From: Firmicutes bacterium CAG:475
GTDB lineage: Bacteria; Bacillota; Clostridia; Christensenellales; CAG-917
Assembly: GCA_000434435.1 (NCBI GenBank)
Contig: FR895613.1
Coordinates: 1-42,693 of the forward strand
Length of the DNA: 42,693 nucleotides
Direction of reading: 5' to 3'
Part shown: positions 32,670 through 41,014 of the stretch, piece by piece
Numbering within the stretch: position 1 is the stretch's first letter
Layout: the number at the start of each line of letters is the position of its first letter
Made by a program: the position numbers and the translations under genes
The notes under the pieces: model-generated
Told to the model about the DNA's origin: nothing
Databases searched by the model: none
Seen by the model: the letters and a program-made list of their open reading frames with translations, nothing else

Positions 32670-32716
32670 ATTGTTTTAAGTATATCATATATATGTATAA
32701 AAAGAAAGACCGTATT

Positions 32717-32753
32717 TTTAATAAAAAGGGGTTAAATTTAATAAAAGTTTAAG
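32717..32753 (+). promoter_or_regulatory. Candidate response-regulator binding repeats
   Basis: TTTAATAAAA occurs at 32717-32726 and again at 32737-32746, with TTTAAG at 32748-32753. The 20- and 11-bp spacing fits the direct repeats bound by OmpR-type regulators, suggesting autoregulation. Confidence 0.4.
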
Positions 32754-32814
32754 ATACAATTTGTAATATAGGTTTGAAAATAGTAAAATACCCTTTTATT
32801 TGACGGAGGTGCGT

Positions 32815-33495
32815 ATGAGAATACTGCTTGTAGAAGATGAAAAGGAACTGTCGAGAGCACTCGCTCAGATGTTGATGAAGGACGGCTACGACGTCGATTG
32901 TGTATATGACGGCTCTGACGGCTTGAACTTTGCATCGACGGGAATGTACGACATGATTTTGCTTGACGTAATCATGCCCAAAATGAACGGTTTTGAAGTG
33001 CTTGCCACTTTGCGCCAAAGAAAACTCGAAACGCCCGTGATTATGCTCACGGCTCTCACCGACGAGAACGACAAAATATCGGGACTTGACAAGGGTGCGG
33101 ACGATTACGTGTCAAAGCCCTTCTCTTTCAACGAACTCTCCGCTCGTATCCGCGCGGTGCTCCGCAGAAGAGGCAAACTGCTTTCGGACAACAAGCTCGA
33201 ATATCAAAACGCGTCGCTCGACCTAACCACGTTTACGCTTTCAACGCAAAACGGAAGCATCAACCTCACAGGCAAGGAATTCGAGCTTTTGAGATACCTG
33301 TTCGAATACCCCAACTTCGTTGCGACAAAGGAAAATCTTATCCTCAAAGCATGGGGACTCAACAGCGAGTTCGAATCCAACAATCTCGAAGTGTATATGT
33401 CCTTTTTGCGCAAGAAGCTCACTCATCTGGGCGCAAATTTCACGATAGAATCGGTGCGCGGAGTCGGATACAAACTCTCCCAATCCAAAATATAA
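32815..33495 (+). CDS. OmpR-family response regulator
   Basis: 226 residues: receiver domain with acidic pair VEDE (7-8), phospho-acceptor Asp51 in LLDVIMPKMNG, Thr/Ala switch near 79, and Lys101 in YVSKPFSF; then a C-terminal winged helix (LTGKEFELLRYL...SNNLEVYMSFLRKKL...IESVRGVGYKL). GGAGGT 5 nt before ATG 32815 decides the start. It pairs with the histidine kinase 92 bp downstream, but a terminator (33501-33525) and a separate promoter stand between them. The signal and targets cannot be read. Confidence 0.95.
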   Translation: MRILLVEDEKELSRALAQMLMKDGYDVDCVYDGSDGLNFASTGMYDMILLDVIMPKMNGFEVLATLRQRKLETPVIMLTALTDENDKISGLDKGADDYVSKPFSFNELSARIRAVLRRRGKLLSDNKLEYQNASLDLTTFTLSTQNGSINLTGKEFELLRYLFEYPNFVATKENLILKAWGLNSEFESNNLEVYMSFLRKKLTHLGANFTIESVRGVGYKLSQSKI

Positions 33496-33500
33496 AATTC

Positions 33501-33525
33501 AAGGCGCGCACGTCGCGCCTTTTAA
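33501..33525 (+). terminator. Terminator between response regulator and kinase
   Basis: 8-bp stem AAGGCGCG/CGCGCCTT (33501-33508 with 33514-33521), then TTTTAATTT. Confidence 0.68.
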
Positions 33526-33550
33526 TTTGCGCAAAAACAACTTTTATCGC

Positions 33551-33580
33551 TTGATTTTGCACATGTAAACACCTTATAAT
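33551..33580 (+). promoter_or_regulatory. Promoter of the histidine kinase
   Basis: TTGATT (33551-33556), 18-nt spacer, TATAAT (33575-33580). The ATG follows after 7 nt and there is no Shine-Dalgarno: a predicted leaderless transcript. Confidence 0.7.
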
Positions 33581-33587
33581 GTGATAT

Positions 33588-34847
33588 ATGGAAATCATCA
33601 GAAAACAACGTATAAACTACACCGTGACAACCACTGTCATTGCGGCAATCTTTTTGCTTGTGGTGCTGGGCGGTCTTTTCGGCGTTGTATACGGCTCGAA
33701 CGATATGTTTATCAACAAGGCTCTTGACAAGGCTCTCGAAGATCCCGAAAACTACAACAATGCCGTTGCCAACGATTTGCGTTGTATCTTTATCTACAAA
33801 TACGACGACGGGCGCAATCCCTACATCGACGGCAAAGTGGACGTTTACGGCGACGACGCAACGGATATCGTGCTCAAAGCAATATTCGTGGGCAAAGGCA
33901 AGTTCAAATGCAACGATCGGTATTTCATCGTGGCAAACAGAGAGTATCCGAACGGCACGCTCTATGCGCTTATCGACCGCACAAGCTATCACAAACAGCT
34001 TACCAACACTGCCGTCATGGTGACGTTGCTGTATTGTTGCTCCGTCGTGTTTGTCGCGCTTCTTGCGCTGTTGTCGTCCGCAAGACTGCTCTTCCCGGTT
34101 GCCTCGGCAATGACAAAACAACGCGATCTTATAGCAAACGCTTCGCACGAGCTAAAAACCCCGCTCACCATAATAGCGACCAATCTGAGCGTCATCAAGA
34201 GCGAGCCGGACTCCACCGTCAAGGACAACGAAAAATGGATTGCGTCCATATCGACGCAACTCGTGCGCATGCGCGACCTTATCAACAGCATGCTTGAACT
34301 GAGCAAGCTCGAACAGAGCGAATTGCCCAAACAAGACGTGAATTTCAGCGAAATATTCGAGGGCGCATGCCTTGAATTTGAAGCTACGTGCTTTGAAAAA
34401 GACGTCAAACTCATCACCGAAATCCAGCCCGATTTGCACGTGTACGGCGAACCTAAATCTCTTGAACGCCTTGCGGTGATCCTTTTGGACAACGCAATCA
34501 AATATTCGGGCGACAAAGGCAAAGTCGGCGCAAGGCTTTTTGCGGACGGAAAGCGAGTGCATTTGTCGGTTATGAACACCGGCGAGTGCATATCCAAGGA
34601 GGATGCAAAGCACGTTTTTGACCGCTTCTACCGCACTGACGGCGCAAGACAAAACAAAGACAACCAAAGTTTCGGACTCGGATTGTCGATTGCGGCTGCG
34701 ACAGTCAAAGCGCATTGCGGTGAAATCGACTGCCACGGTATAGAGGGCAAAGGCACCGTTTTCGACGTGTATCTGCCCACTCTCAAACTCAAAAAAGACG
34801 GCACGCCGATCGAGCCGAAAAAGAAAAAGAAATTGTTTGAACTATGA
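33588..34847 (+). CDS. Membrane sensor histidine kinase
   Basis: 419 residues. TM1 about 13-36, an extracellular sensor of ~105 residues, TM2 about 142-168, then directly the HisKA domain with His187 in ASHELKTPLTII, N-box LLDNAIKYS, F-box VFDRFYRTDGA and G2 box FGLGLSIA. There is no obvious HAMP or PAS. The extracellular part has GSNDMFINKALDKALEDPENY and is not one I recognise. The C-terminus is Lys-rich (PKKKKKLFEL). It is the likely partner of the upstream response regulator, but expressed from its own promoter. Confidence 0.94.
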   Translation: MEIIRKQRINYTVTTTVIAAIFLLVVLGGLFGVVYGSNDMFINKALDKALEDPENYNNAVANDLRCIFIYKYDDGRNPYIDGKVDVYGDDATDIVLKAIFVGKGKFKCNDRYFIVANREYPNGTLYALIDRTSYHKQLTNTAVMVTLLYCCSVVFVALLALLSSARLLFPVASAMTKQRDLIANASHELKTPLTIIATNLSVIKSEPDSTVKDNEKWIASISTQLVRMRDLINSMLELSKLEQSELPKQDVNFSEIFEGACLEFEATCFEKDVKLITEIQPDLHVYGEPKSLERLAVILLDNAIKYSGDKGKVGARLFADGKRVHLSVMNTGECISKEDAKHVFDRFYRTDGARQNKDNQSFGLGLSIAAATVKAHCGEIDCHGIEGKGTVFDVYLPTLKLKKDGTPIEPKKKKKLFEL

Positions 34848-34848
34848 A

Positions 34849-34880
34849 AAAACGCGTCGAAAGACGCGTTTTGTTTTTTT
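34849..34880. terminator. Bidirectional terminator
   Basis: Perfect 10-bp stem (34849-34858 with 34863-34872), GAAA loop, T-run after it and A-run before it. It lies between the kinase and the convergent permease. Confidence 0.88.
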
Positions 34881-34890
34881 GTTGTTTTTA

Positions 34891-36204
34891 TTAGCTCTCT
34901 AATTTTTGGTCACCGAATTTGATTGCGCCGGTTTTGCGCATAAGTTCGCTCACTCCAAACGAGATTGCGGCAGGAAGAATAAACAAGCAAAGCACAATTC
35001 CTACGCCCAGTTGCCAGTCGGGTATCACCCCTTGCGATGCGTCTATCGTGCCGAATACACCCACAAGTCCGCTTGTACCCATGCCGCCGCCGGATGCGTT
35101 GCAACGAAGCCCCATAATCACGGCAACCAGTCCGCAGACCGCACTTGCCACGATTTCGGGCACCATAATTGCAGGTTTTCTCATTATATTGGGGATTTGA
35201 AGCATGCTTGTGCCGATGCCTTGCGAGATAAGACCGCCGACGCCGTTTTCTCTGAAACTCGCCACGGCAAAACCAATCATATGCGCCGAACAACCCGCAA
35301 CTGCCGCACCGCCCGCGATTGCGAATACGTCGGGGTTTTCGATTGCGGTTGCGCTTGTTGCGATTGCAACCCAGATTGCCGCCGACGACGTGGGCATAGT
35401 GAGCAAAATGCCCATAACGACAGCCACGAACACGCCGACAATGATTTTGACCGCCGCGCCTGCCTCGATTGCCAAAACGATGAGCTTTGCAAGCAAATCG
35501 ATGAGTTTGATAAACGGCCATGCTACGAATATGCCTGCAAGGCACAAAAACATCATACCGAGCGGAATGAGGATTATGTCGAGTTTGGTTTTGCCCGCAT
35601 ACAACGATGCGATTTCAACGGTGAGCAAAGACACGACGTATGCGCCGACGGGATTGCCGACCGCTCCGAACGCAATCGTAAACGATGCGCCACCACAGAG
35701 TGCGCCCACGAGATTGCCTGCAAATGCGCCTACAAGTCCCGTAACCGCCGCCGTAAAAATAACAAGCGGTTTTGCGCCGAGTTTGTGAGCGATTCCTATG
35801 CCGATGCCTGCGCCCATAAGCATTTTTGCAACGCTTGCGATGTAGCCCAGCACTTTCGCAAATGAATTGTCACCGCACCAAGACGCAATTTGCGCAAGAA
35901 TAGTGCCGGCGATGAGCGTGCAGAAAAGTCCTTGCGCCATGCCTGAAAAAGCATCTATAAAGTAACGTTTGCAATACTTTTTTACAACCGCAAGAGCTTT
36001 TTTGCCCTTGTTTTCATGCTTTGCGTATTCTGCAAGAATACCGCCGTTGTCGCTTTCTTGTTCATCGACGGTTTCGTCGGTTTGGCACACCGTTTCGCAT
36101 TGTTGAACATCCGACTGTTCTTTGTCGTTATCGGCGTTGTTTTGAGTCGTTTCTTCATCAAAAACGATGTCGTTTTTTATGTCTTTATCGTTGTTTTTTT
36201 GCAT
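34891..36204 (-). CDS. PfoR-like PTS EIIC-type membrane protein
   Basis: 437 residues. The first ~70 are highly acidic and hydrophilic (D/E/N/Q-rich). The rest is a polytopic membrane domain with about nine hydrophobic segments rich in Gly/Ala, matching the PTS_EIIC_2/PfoR family (motifs such as GAGIGIGIAHKLGAKPLV, AVGNPVGAY, MPTSSAAIWVAI, GGGMGTSGLVG). PfoR was named as a regulator of perfringolysin, but the fold is a sugar-permease EIIC; its substrate is unknown, and no EIIA/EIIB gene is adjacent, as is usual for this family. A modest GGATGT site is 5 nt before the ATG. The acidic N-terminal extension is unusual. Confidence 0.84.
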   Translation of the reverse strand: MQKNNDKDIKNDIVFDEETTQNNADNDKEQSDVQQCETVCQTDETVDEQESDNGGILAEYAKHENKGKKALAVVKKYCKRYFIDAFSGMAQGLFCTLIAGTILAQIASWCGDNSFAKVLGYIASVAKMLMGAGIGIGIAHKLGAKPLVIFTAAVTGLVGAFAGNLVGALCGGASFTIAFGAVGNPVGAYVVSLLTVEIASLYAGKTKLDIILIPLGMMFLCLAGIFVAWPFIKLIDLLAKLIVLAIEAGAAVKIIVGVFVAVVMGILLTMPTSSAAIWVAIATSATAIENPDVFAIAGGAAVAGCSAHMIGFAVASFRENGVGGLISQGIGTSMLQIPNIMRKPAIMVPEIVASAVCGLVAVIMGLRCNASGGGMGTSGLVGVFGTIDASQGVIPDWQLGVGIVLCLFILPAAISFGVSELMRKTGAIKFGDQKLES

Positions 36205-36262
36205 TTTTACATCCGTTTTGCATTGTAAAATGCCGTTTTTATTTTATCGCAAAAATATGCGT

Positions 36263-37594
36263 TCATTTGCTTTCTACGTCCACGATTTTCATTTCGGACG
36301 ACGGGGCGACAACCTCAACTTCGTCGTGCTTGTCGTCATCGGGAATATTGTTTTTTGCCATAATCTTCATTGCCGCACCCACACAAAGCGAAAACATATT
36401 TTCCAAATCGGTTTTGGTGAGTGATTTTTCATGATGCGCATAATCCTTTGACACAATAGTTGCGGTGGGATTGCCGTTTTTGGCAAACGCATTCGAGATG
36501 AAACCGTGCAGCGAATTGAACTTGTGCGCAAACGTATCGTGGGGCATTGTGGACACGGTGATGCCCTGCTCTATCGCGCTTGCGTGAACGCTGGACACGA
36601 CGTCGAGAGAAAAGTCGATATTGCGGATTGCGTCGCACTCGGCAACTTGGAAATTGCCGCTCAGAATATCCCCTATTGCAAGCACCGTTGCCGAGGCAAA
36701 TTCCGGGTGAGCCTCGACGAACGCGCGCGAGCCGCAATGCCCGACGTTTTCCGCGCCGAAGGAAACGTATACAATCTTTGCGTCGTCCGCAAGGAGTTCG
36801 GGTTGCTCTGCAAAATACGCATAAGTTGCCATGGCTATCGCGGTTGCTATACCGTTGTTTGGGCGCGCGAACTTCTCGCTTGGCGAAAAGTGAATCACAA
36901 ACGCCGCGATACCGAAAATGCCCGATACAAACGGTAAAATGGTAAATGCGCTTATCTTTGCAGCAACGTTTGCACCCTCCGTGCCGATTGCCATCTTCAA
37001 GATGCAAAACAGAATGAAAATAAACACGGATACCGGCGCGACAATCATGCAAAGTTTTCTGACAAGATTGAAATCCTTGACGGGACTGCCGAGCGTTGCG
37101 TCGTGATTGTCGCAGACGATGAGAACGTTTTTGGCATTTTTGGCGTCGTTGCAACTTTCGCTGACGACGTTGTACGACACTTTTTTAGGCAAAACCTTGC
37201 CGAGTTTGCTATTGCCCAGATACATAAGCAAAAACACGCTGCCGCCGCCGAGGAACATCACAAGGGACAAGAGCGTGAGCATTGCGCCCGTCACCCTGCC
37301 GCCTGCAAAAGACACAAAATACATCACGTAGCAAATCGCATACCAAATGCCGATAAGCAAAAACGAACCTCTGCCCAAAAGCGGCGAGGCGGCAAATGCT
37401 TCGAGACGAGTTTTTGCGTCCGTTTCGTCGTGCAAGCGATTGCGGATTGCTCTTGCGCAAGCGGTTTCGTCCTTGCTTGCGGCTATGCGATGCGGATACT
37501 TTTCAAGCTCATGCGAAAAGTCCTCGACGAAATCCATCGCACTTTGCATGTCTTCATTGCTTATTACGCTGTGTTTCTCTTCAAGACCTGTCAT
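36263..37594 (-). CDS. Membrane protein with degenerate M28-peptidase-like fold
   Basis: 443 residues. The N-terminal PHRIAASKDETACARAIRNRL resembles the start of M28 (Zn aminopeptidase) proteins. Four predicted membrane segments (about 75-98, 101-126, 178-203, 209-236) interrupt the fold before and after VLIVCDNHDAT. Later come RPNNGIATAIAM where M28 has G-A-x-D-N-x-S-G, GAENVGHCGSRAF where it has EExGxxGS, AIGDILSG, and KDYAHHEKSL. Metal-ligand positions are thus partly changed (Asp-Asn to Asn-Asn, Glu-Glu to Glu-Asn), so catalysis is doubtful. The gene has an excellent promoter whose -10 ends 6 nt before the ATG and no Shine-Dalgarno: leaderless. Confidence 0.7.
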   Translation of the reverse strand: MTGLEEKHSVISNEDMQSAMDFVEDFSHELEKYPHRIAASKDETACARAIRNRLHDETDAKTRLEAFAASPLLGRGSFLLIGIWYAICYVMYFVSFAGGRVTGAMLTLLSLVMFLGGGSVFLLMYLGNSKLGKVLPKKVSYNVVSESCNDAKNAKNVLIVCDNHDATLGSPVKDFNLVRKLCMIVAPVSVFIFILFCILKMAIGTEGANVAAKISAFTILPFVSGIFGIAAFVIHFSPSEKFARPNNGIATAIAMATYAYFAEQPELLADDAKIVYVSFGAENVGHCGSRAFVEAHPEFASATVLAIGDILSGNFQVAECDAIRNIDFSLDVVSSVHASAIEQGITVSTMPHDTFAHKFNSLHGFISNAFAKNGNPTATIVSKDYAHHEKSLTKTDLENMFSLCVGAAMKIMAKNNIPDDDKHDEVEVVAPSSEMKIVDVESK

Positions 37595-37600
37595 GTTTCT

Positions 37601-37628
37601 ATTATAGCATGCTTTTTGAATTTATCAA
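37601..37628 (-). promoter_or_regulatory. Promoter of the M28-like gene
   Basis: On the minus strand TTGATA (37628-37623), 16-nt spacer with extended TGC, TATAAT (37606-37601). The ATG follows after 6 nt (AGAAAC). Confidence 0.8.
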
Positions 37629-37651
37629 CCTTAATCCCTCACACAAAACGG

Positions 37652-37680
37652 CAAAAAGAAAAGGCGCAATCGCGCCTTCT
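37652..37680 (-). terminator. Terminator of the large lipoprotein gene
   Basis: Stem AAGGCGC/GCGCCTT (37661-37667 with 37672-37678); on the minus strand it is followed by TTTTCTTTTTG. Confidence 0.78.
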
Positions 37681-37710
37681 CTTTTTATGCCTTTATTTTG
37701 CAATTATGTT

Positions 37711-39981
37711 TTATGCCGCAAAGGTGTACACAAACCAACCGTCTGTTTCGACATCGGGTGCAAGATTTGTATATTGTGTAGCGTCATAAGCCTTTGCGCA
37801 GAGTTTGACGGAAACCGCAACGCCTGCGCTTGCGTTTACGTCTGCCTTGACGCCGAGTTCAAAGCCGTTTGCTTCGCTGATATCGAGAGTGACTTCTGCG
37901 GTGCATGCAAACATTTCGTTGAGGAAGGTCTTAACTTTTTCTGCATCCGCTTTGTCGCCGTAGGTTGTGCCTGCAACTTTTAGTGCGTTTGCAAATACGG
38001 GGAGCCAACCGCCTTTATCGTTTGTGATGAGAGTTTCGGTAAACGGTTTTGCATCCTTAACCCACCAGATCTTGCCTATTGTTTGGACGGTGTTGCCAAC
38101 ACTCGAGTATGCATTCTTGAACGCTTTGTTTGCGTTGGTCGCAACGACGAGCTTGCCGTTTGTGGACTTGATGAGCGGAAGCGCAGCAACGACTGTGTCT
38201 GCAACCTTGGTGATGATAGGATCTTTTGCAACGGCTGTACCTGCATTGGTCTTTGGCGGGAACATTTTGTCAAGAACGCCTTTGACGAGCTTTTGGAAGC
38301 CACCGACGATGTCAACGTTCTTCCATGCAGCGCCTTTGAAGCTCTCGTTGAGCGGGACGACTCTTTCTTGAGGATCTTTTGCAAGTTCCGCTTCGATATC
38401 GCAACCGAAGAATTTGGTCGCAAATGCTTTCAAAGCCGCGTCTTCCGCATTGCCCTTGAAGAATGTGGTCTTCACAAAGCTGTATGCATAGTCGCCGAAC
38501 AGTCTGACAAGCGTGTCGAGGATCTTGACGTTACCGATTTTTGCTTCTTGATTCACTTTGACTGCCAAAGTGCCGTCCTTGAAGGATGCTTCGATGATAT
38601 TGACGCCTTTGTATGTCAACGCTGCTTTTGCAACAGTGCCGTTGTTTTCCTTGTTTTTGAGATCGAGCTTGCCGCTCAAAGAGAGAGCAAGGTTGCCGTC
38701 AAGCACAAGGTTGTCAAGTCCGCCACCGATTGCGGTGTTGACTTTGGAGAATCTTGCATAACCTTCTTTGTCGAAAGCAAGAGCGTTGAGCGTGATGCCT
38801 TTGAGGTCAACCGCGACTTCTGCGTCTATGACTGCTTCTGTCGTGTAGTTGTCTCTCTCGACAGCCATTGAGTTTTCGATTTCACCCTTGCTTGCTTTTG
38901 CAAAGTCAAGTTCATTGATTGTGATTGCAACAACGGGATATACGTTGTTGACGTTTGCGTTTTCACCTTCGAGAGCGGGAAGACCGACTTTGATGGTGAA
39001 CGAGTCGATTGCGTCGTTCTTGGTTGTGAATTGCAAAGTGAGATCCAAGCCTTCAATCACGTCCATAAGACCTGCGGGAAGGTTGTCACCGAACAAGCTG
39101 AGCATATCGAGAGTTGAGGACGCAAGTTTCGTCGTATACGTTGTGACATCGCCTTTTGTAACGGTTGTTGTCTCATCGTTTGCAAAGAACCCTGCAATCA
39201 TGTCGTTTGTCAAAATGCTCTTTATGTTGAGGTTGCCTTGCGCGTCGAATGCATCGTCCACGTTGAATCCGTCGAGCATTCCCAACACGCCGCTTATGGT
39301 ATCTTTGAACTTTGCGACGTCAACATCAAAGACTTTCATGACATCGCCGATGAGGACGTTGAGATCCCAACTGCTGCCCATGTTTTTGGTGAGAGCCGTG
39401 ACAACTTCCGCAATCGATTTTCCTTTTACGGGCTTATCGTTGAAGATGAAGTTGTAGAAGTTCTTGTTGTAGGTATCGTTGAGATAGCTGAACGGAATCT
39501 TGACGTTTTGTCCCGCATAATCGATGTAGATGTTGTCTACGTCATTGAAGAAATAGTATGCCGTAAACCAGTTTTCACCGTTTGAGGGATCATAGAACTT
39601 GGCTTTGATTGCAGTGTTGGTGCTGTTTCCTTCGGCGCTTGATCTGTCAAGAACAAGCTCGAGTGCGATGCCGAGATCTAGTGTGTCATAACCTTGTCCG
39701 TTGCCGTCGACCAAATCGAGTGCGACCGCAAGATCGAGACTCACTTTGAGGTCATCCTTTTCGCCGATTGCTTCGCCGCCGATGCCGGTTGACTTCTCCC
39801 AAAGCGTGTTAAAATAGTTCTTCACATTCGTGACGTCGTTTGCAGGTGTTGTTTGGCCACCGCCACCGCCGCCCGTATTGCCGCCTTTGTTGTCGTCTTT
39901 GTTGCCGCAAGCAACAAGCGCGAACACCAAAACCAGCGCAAGAACCACGATGAGAAGTGATCTGATGCTGAGTTTTTTCAT
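37711..39981 (-). CDS. Large lipoprotein of unknown function
   Basis: 756 residues. A classical lipoprotein signal MKKLSIRSLLIVVLALVLVF ends in ALVAC|GN (Cys25), followed by a Gly/Asn/Thr linker with a Gly run. The long mature region has repeating beta-rich blocks with similar phrases (DLKVSLDLAVALDLVDG, LDLTLQFTTKNDAIDSFTIKVGLP, DLKGITLNALAFD, ALSLSGKLDLKN, VTLDISEANGFELGVKADV), reminiscent of lipid- or ligand-binding beta architectures; I cannot assign a family. AGGAGG lies before the ATG, and the promoter is near-consensus. Codon use is biased as in PFOR, so it may be an abundant surface protein. Confidence 0.85.
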   Translation of the reverse strand: MKKLSIRSLLIVVLALVLVFALVACGNKDDNKGGNTGGGGGGQTTPANDVTNVKNYFNTLWEKSTGIGGEAIGEKDDLKVSLDLAVALDLVDGNGQGYDTLDLGIALELVLDRSSAEGNSTNTAIKAKFYDPSNGENWFTAYYFFNDVDNIYIDYAGQNVKIPFSYLNDTYNKNFYNFIFNDKPVKGKSIAEVVTALTKNMGSSWDLNVLIGDVMKVFDVDVAKFKDTISGVLGMLDGFNVDDAFDAQGNLNIKSILTNDMIAGFFANDETTTVTKGDVTTYTTKLASSTLDMLSLFGDNLPAGLMDVIEGLDLTLQFTTKNDAIDSFTIKVGLPALEGENANVNNVYPVVAITINELDFAKASKGEIENSMAVERDNYTTEAVIDAEVAVDLKGITLNALAFDKEGYARFSKVNTAIGGGLDNLVLDGNLALSLSGKLDLKNKENNGTVAKAALTYKGVNIIEASFKDGTLAVKVNQEAKIGNVKILDTLVRLFGDYAYSFVKTTFFKGNAEDAALKAFATKFFGCDIEAELAKDPQERVVPLNESFKGAAWKNVDIVGGFQKLVKGVLDKMFPPKTNAGTAVAKDPIITKVADTVVAALPLIKSTNGKLVVATNANKAFKNAYSSVGNTVQTIGKIWWVKDAKPFTETLITNDKGGWLPVFANALKVAGTTYGDKADAEKVKTFLNEMFACTAEVTLDISEANGFELGVKADVNASAGVAVSVKLCAKAYDATQYTNLAPDVETDGWFVYTFAA

Positions 39982-40063
39982 AATTGCCTCCTAATAATTT
40001 GCCATCGTTTGAAACACATCCTCACGCACGCATACGTGTAGTGTGGATATATTTGTGTATTTA

Positions 40064-40092
40064 ATTATATTATATTTGAAAACCAAAGTCAA
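40064..40092 (-). promoter_or_regulatory. Promoter of the large lipoprotein
   Basis: On the minus strand TTGACT (40092-40087), 17-nt spacer, TATAAT (40069-40064). Confidence 0.78.
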
Positions 40093-40125
40093 CACACAAA
40101 AAAACTTTCCCGCTTTCGCATGTAT

Positions 40126-40219
40126 TTGTTCTTCCTCTACAAGAGCGTGGCAGCGTGTACTCTAAATTAGATGCGCCCCCCTCTTTCCCTTTCGGGCTTT
40201 TGTTCTTCCTCTACAAGAG
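40126..40219. repeat. ~74-bp repeat unit plus partial second unit (copy group 1)
   Basis: The 20-bp word TTGTTCTTCCTCTACAAGAG occurs at 40126-40145 and exactly again at 40200-40219. Between them are GCGTGTACTCTAAATTAGAT and a C-rich/CCCTTTCGGG segment that recur at 42501-42610 in the same orientation. The right edge coincides with the cut end of the methyltransferase gene, and the repeat supplies its stop codon. Confidence 0.85.
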
Positions 40220-40948
40220 TTCGATTTCGTTTTTCATGGGCAACGAATAGGTGTTTTTTGCCGCGCGTTTCAAGATTTCTCTCACGCCGTGCGCCTCGTT
40301 GCCTGCAACCAAAAGCACGGGTGTACTCGGTTTGTTTTCAAGGATATTTTTGCCGCCCATATCCAAAACCGCGCTGTTGGTTTCTGCCATAAGTTTCAAG
40401 GCAAGACACTCGTCAACCTCGTGCAAACGCACTCTGAAAAGTCCTCCGAGCGTCGCTCTGACCACTTTGGGCGAAAAAACGTCCGCGGTGTCGAAAAGAT
40501 ATACGTCGCAAAAATCGCATGCGGCAGCACTGCGTAGAATCGTGCCGAGATTGCCGGGATCGCTCACTCCGTCAAGCAAAAGAGCATTTCCCTTTGGCAT
40601 TTGAAAGTCAAGCGACGGCATTTTGCAAACGGCGCAAATGCCGTAGGGCGACACGGTGTCGGCAATGCATGCCATAATCTCGTCACTCACATAATACACT
40701 TGCGCGCGCGTAAAAGCAAGAACCTCGCGCGATTTTTCGCCGTCCTCCTTGCCGAAAGCATGCTCGACTTCCTCTTGTCTTTGAAGAGTTGCAAGCACGT
40801 ATTCGACCTCTACGGACGAAGGCATATCCTTGATGATATTTGTCCCTTCAACCAAAAACAGTCCCGACTCTTTGCGGAACTTCTTTTGAGAAAGCGAACG
40901 AGCTTTCTTCACGAATTGATTTTTGGTGGAAGTGATGATTTCGCTCAT
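40211..40948 (-). CDS. SpoU/TrmH-family rRNA 2'-O-methyltransferase, 3'-truncated
   Basis: 245 residues. N-terminal substrate-binding domain (STKNQFVKKARSLSQKKFR, FLVEGTNIIKD), then the SPOUT fold: LLDGVSDPGNLGTILRSA (motif 1), VVRATLGGLFRV, and VAGNEAHGV (motif 2). Family members continue after IPMxxxxE with motif 3, S-L-N-V-S-V-A, and a final helix that closes the SAM-binding knot. Here the protein reads YSLPMKNEIELL and stops: motif 3 and roughly 15-20 residues are missing. The TAG stop lies inside the ~74-bp repeat, which begins right there. No remnant of motif 3 is found beyond the repeat. Probably inactive or altered, unless the junction is an assembly artefact. GGCGGT lies 5 nt before the ATG. 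Confidence 0.85.
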   Translation of the reverse strand: MSEIITSTKNQFVKKARSLSQKKFRKESGLFLVEGTNIIKDMPSSVEVEYVLATLQRQEEVEHAFGKEDGEKSREVLAFTRAQVYYVSDEIMACIADTVSPYGICAVCKMPSLDFQMPKGNALLLDGVSDPGNLGTILRSAAACDFCDVYLFDTADVFSPKVVRATLGGLFRVRLHEVDECLALKLMAETNSAVLDMGGKNILENKPSTPVLLVAGNEAHGVREILKRAAKNTYSLPMKNEIELL

Positions 40949-41014
40949 TCTAACCGCCTTTATTTCACTTTTTCAACAAAACGCTTCAAATGAGAAAAAC
41001 GGTTTTACAATCAA

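Noticed and set aside
40126..40219. CRISPR-like array
   Set aside because: The whole ~74-bp unit is conserved between copies, there are no variable spacers, and no cas gene is in the window.
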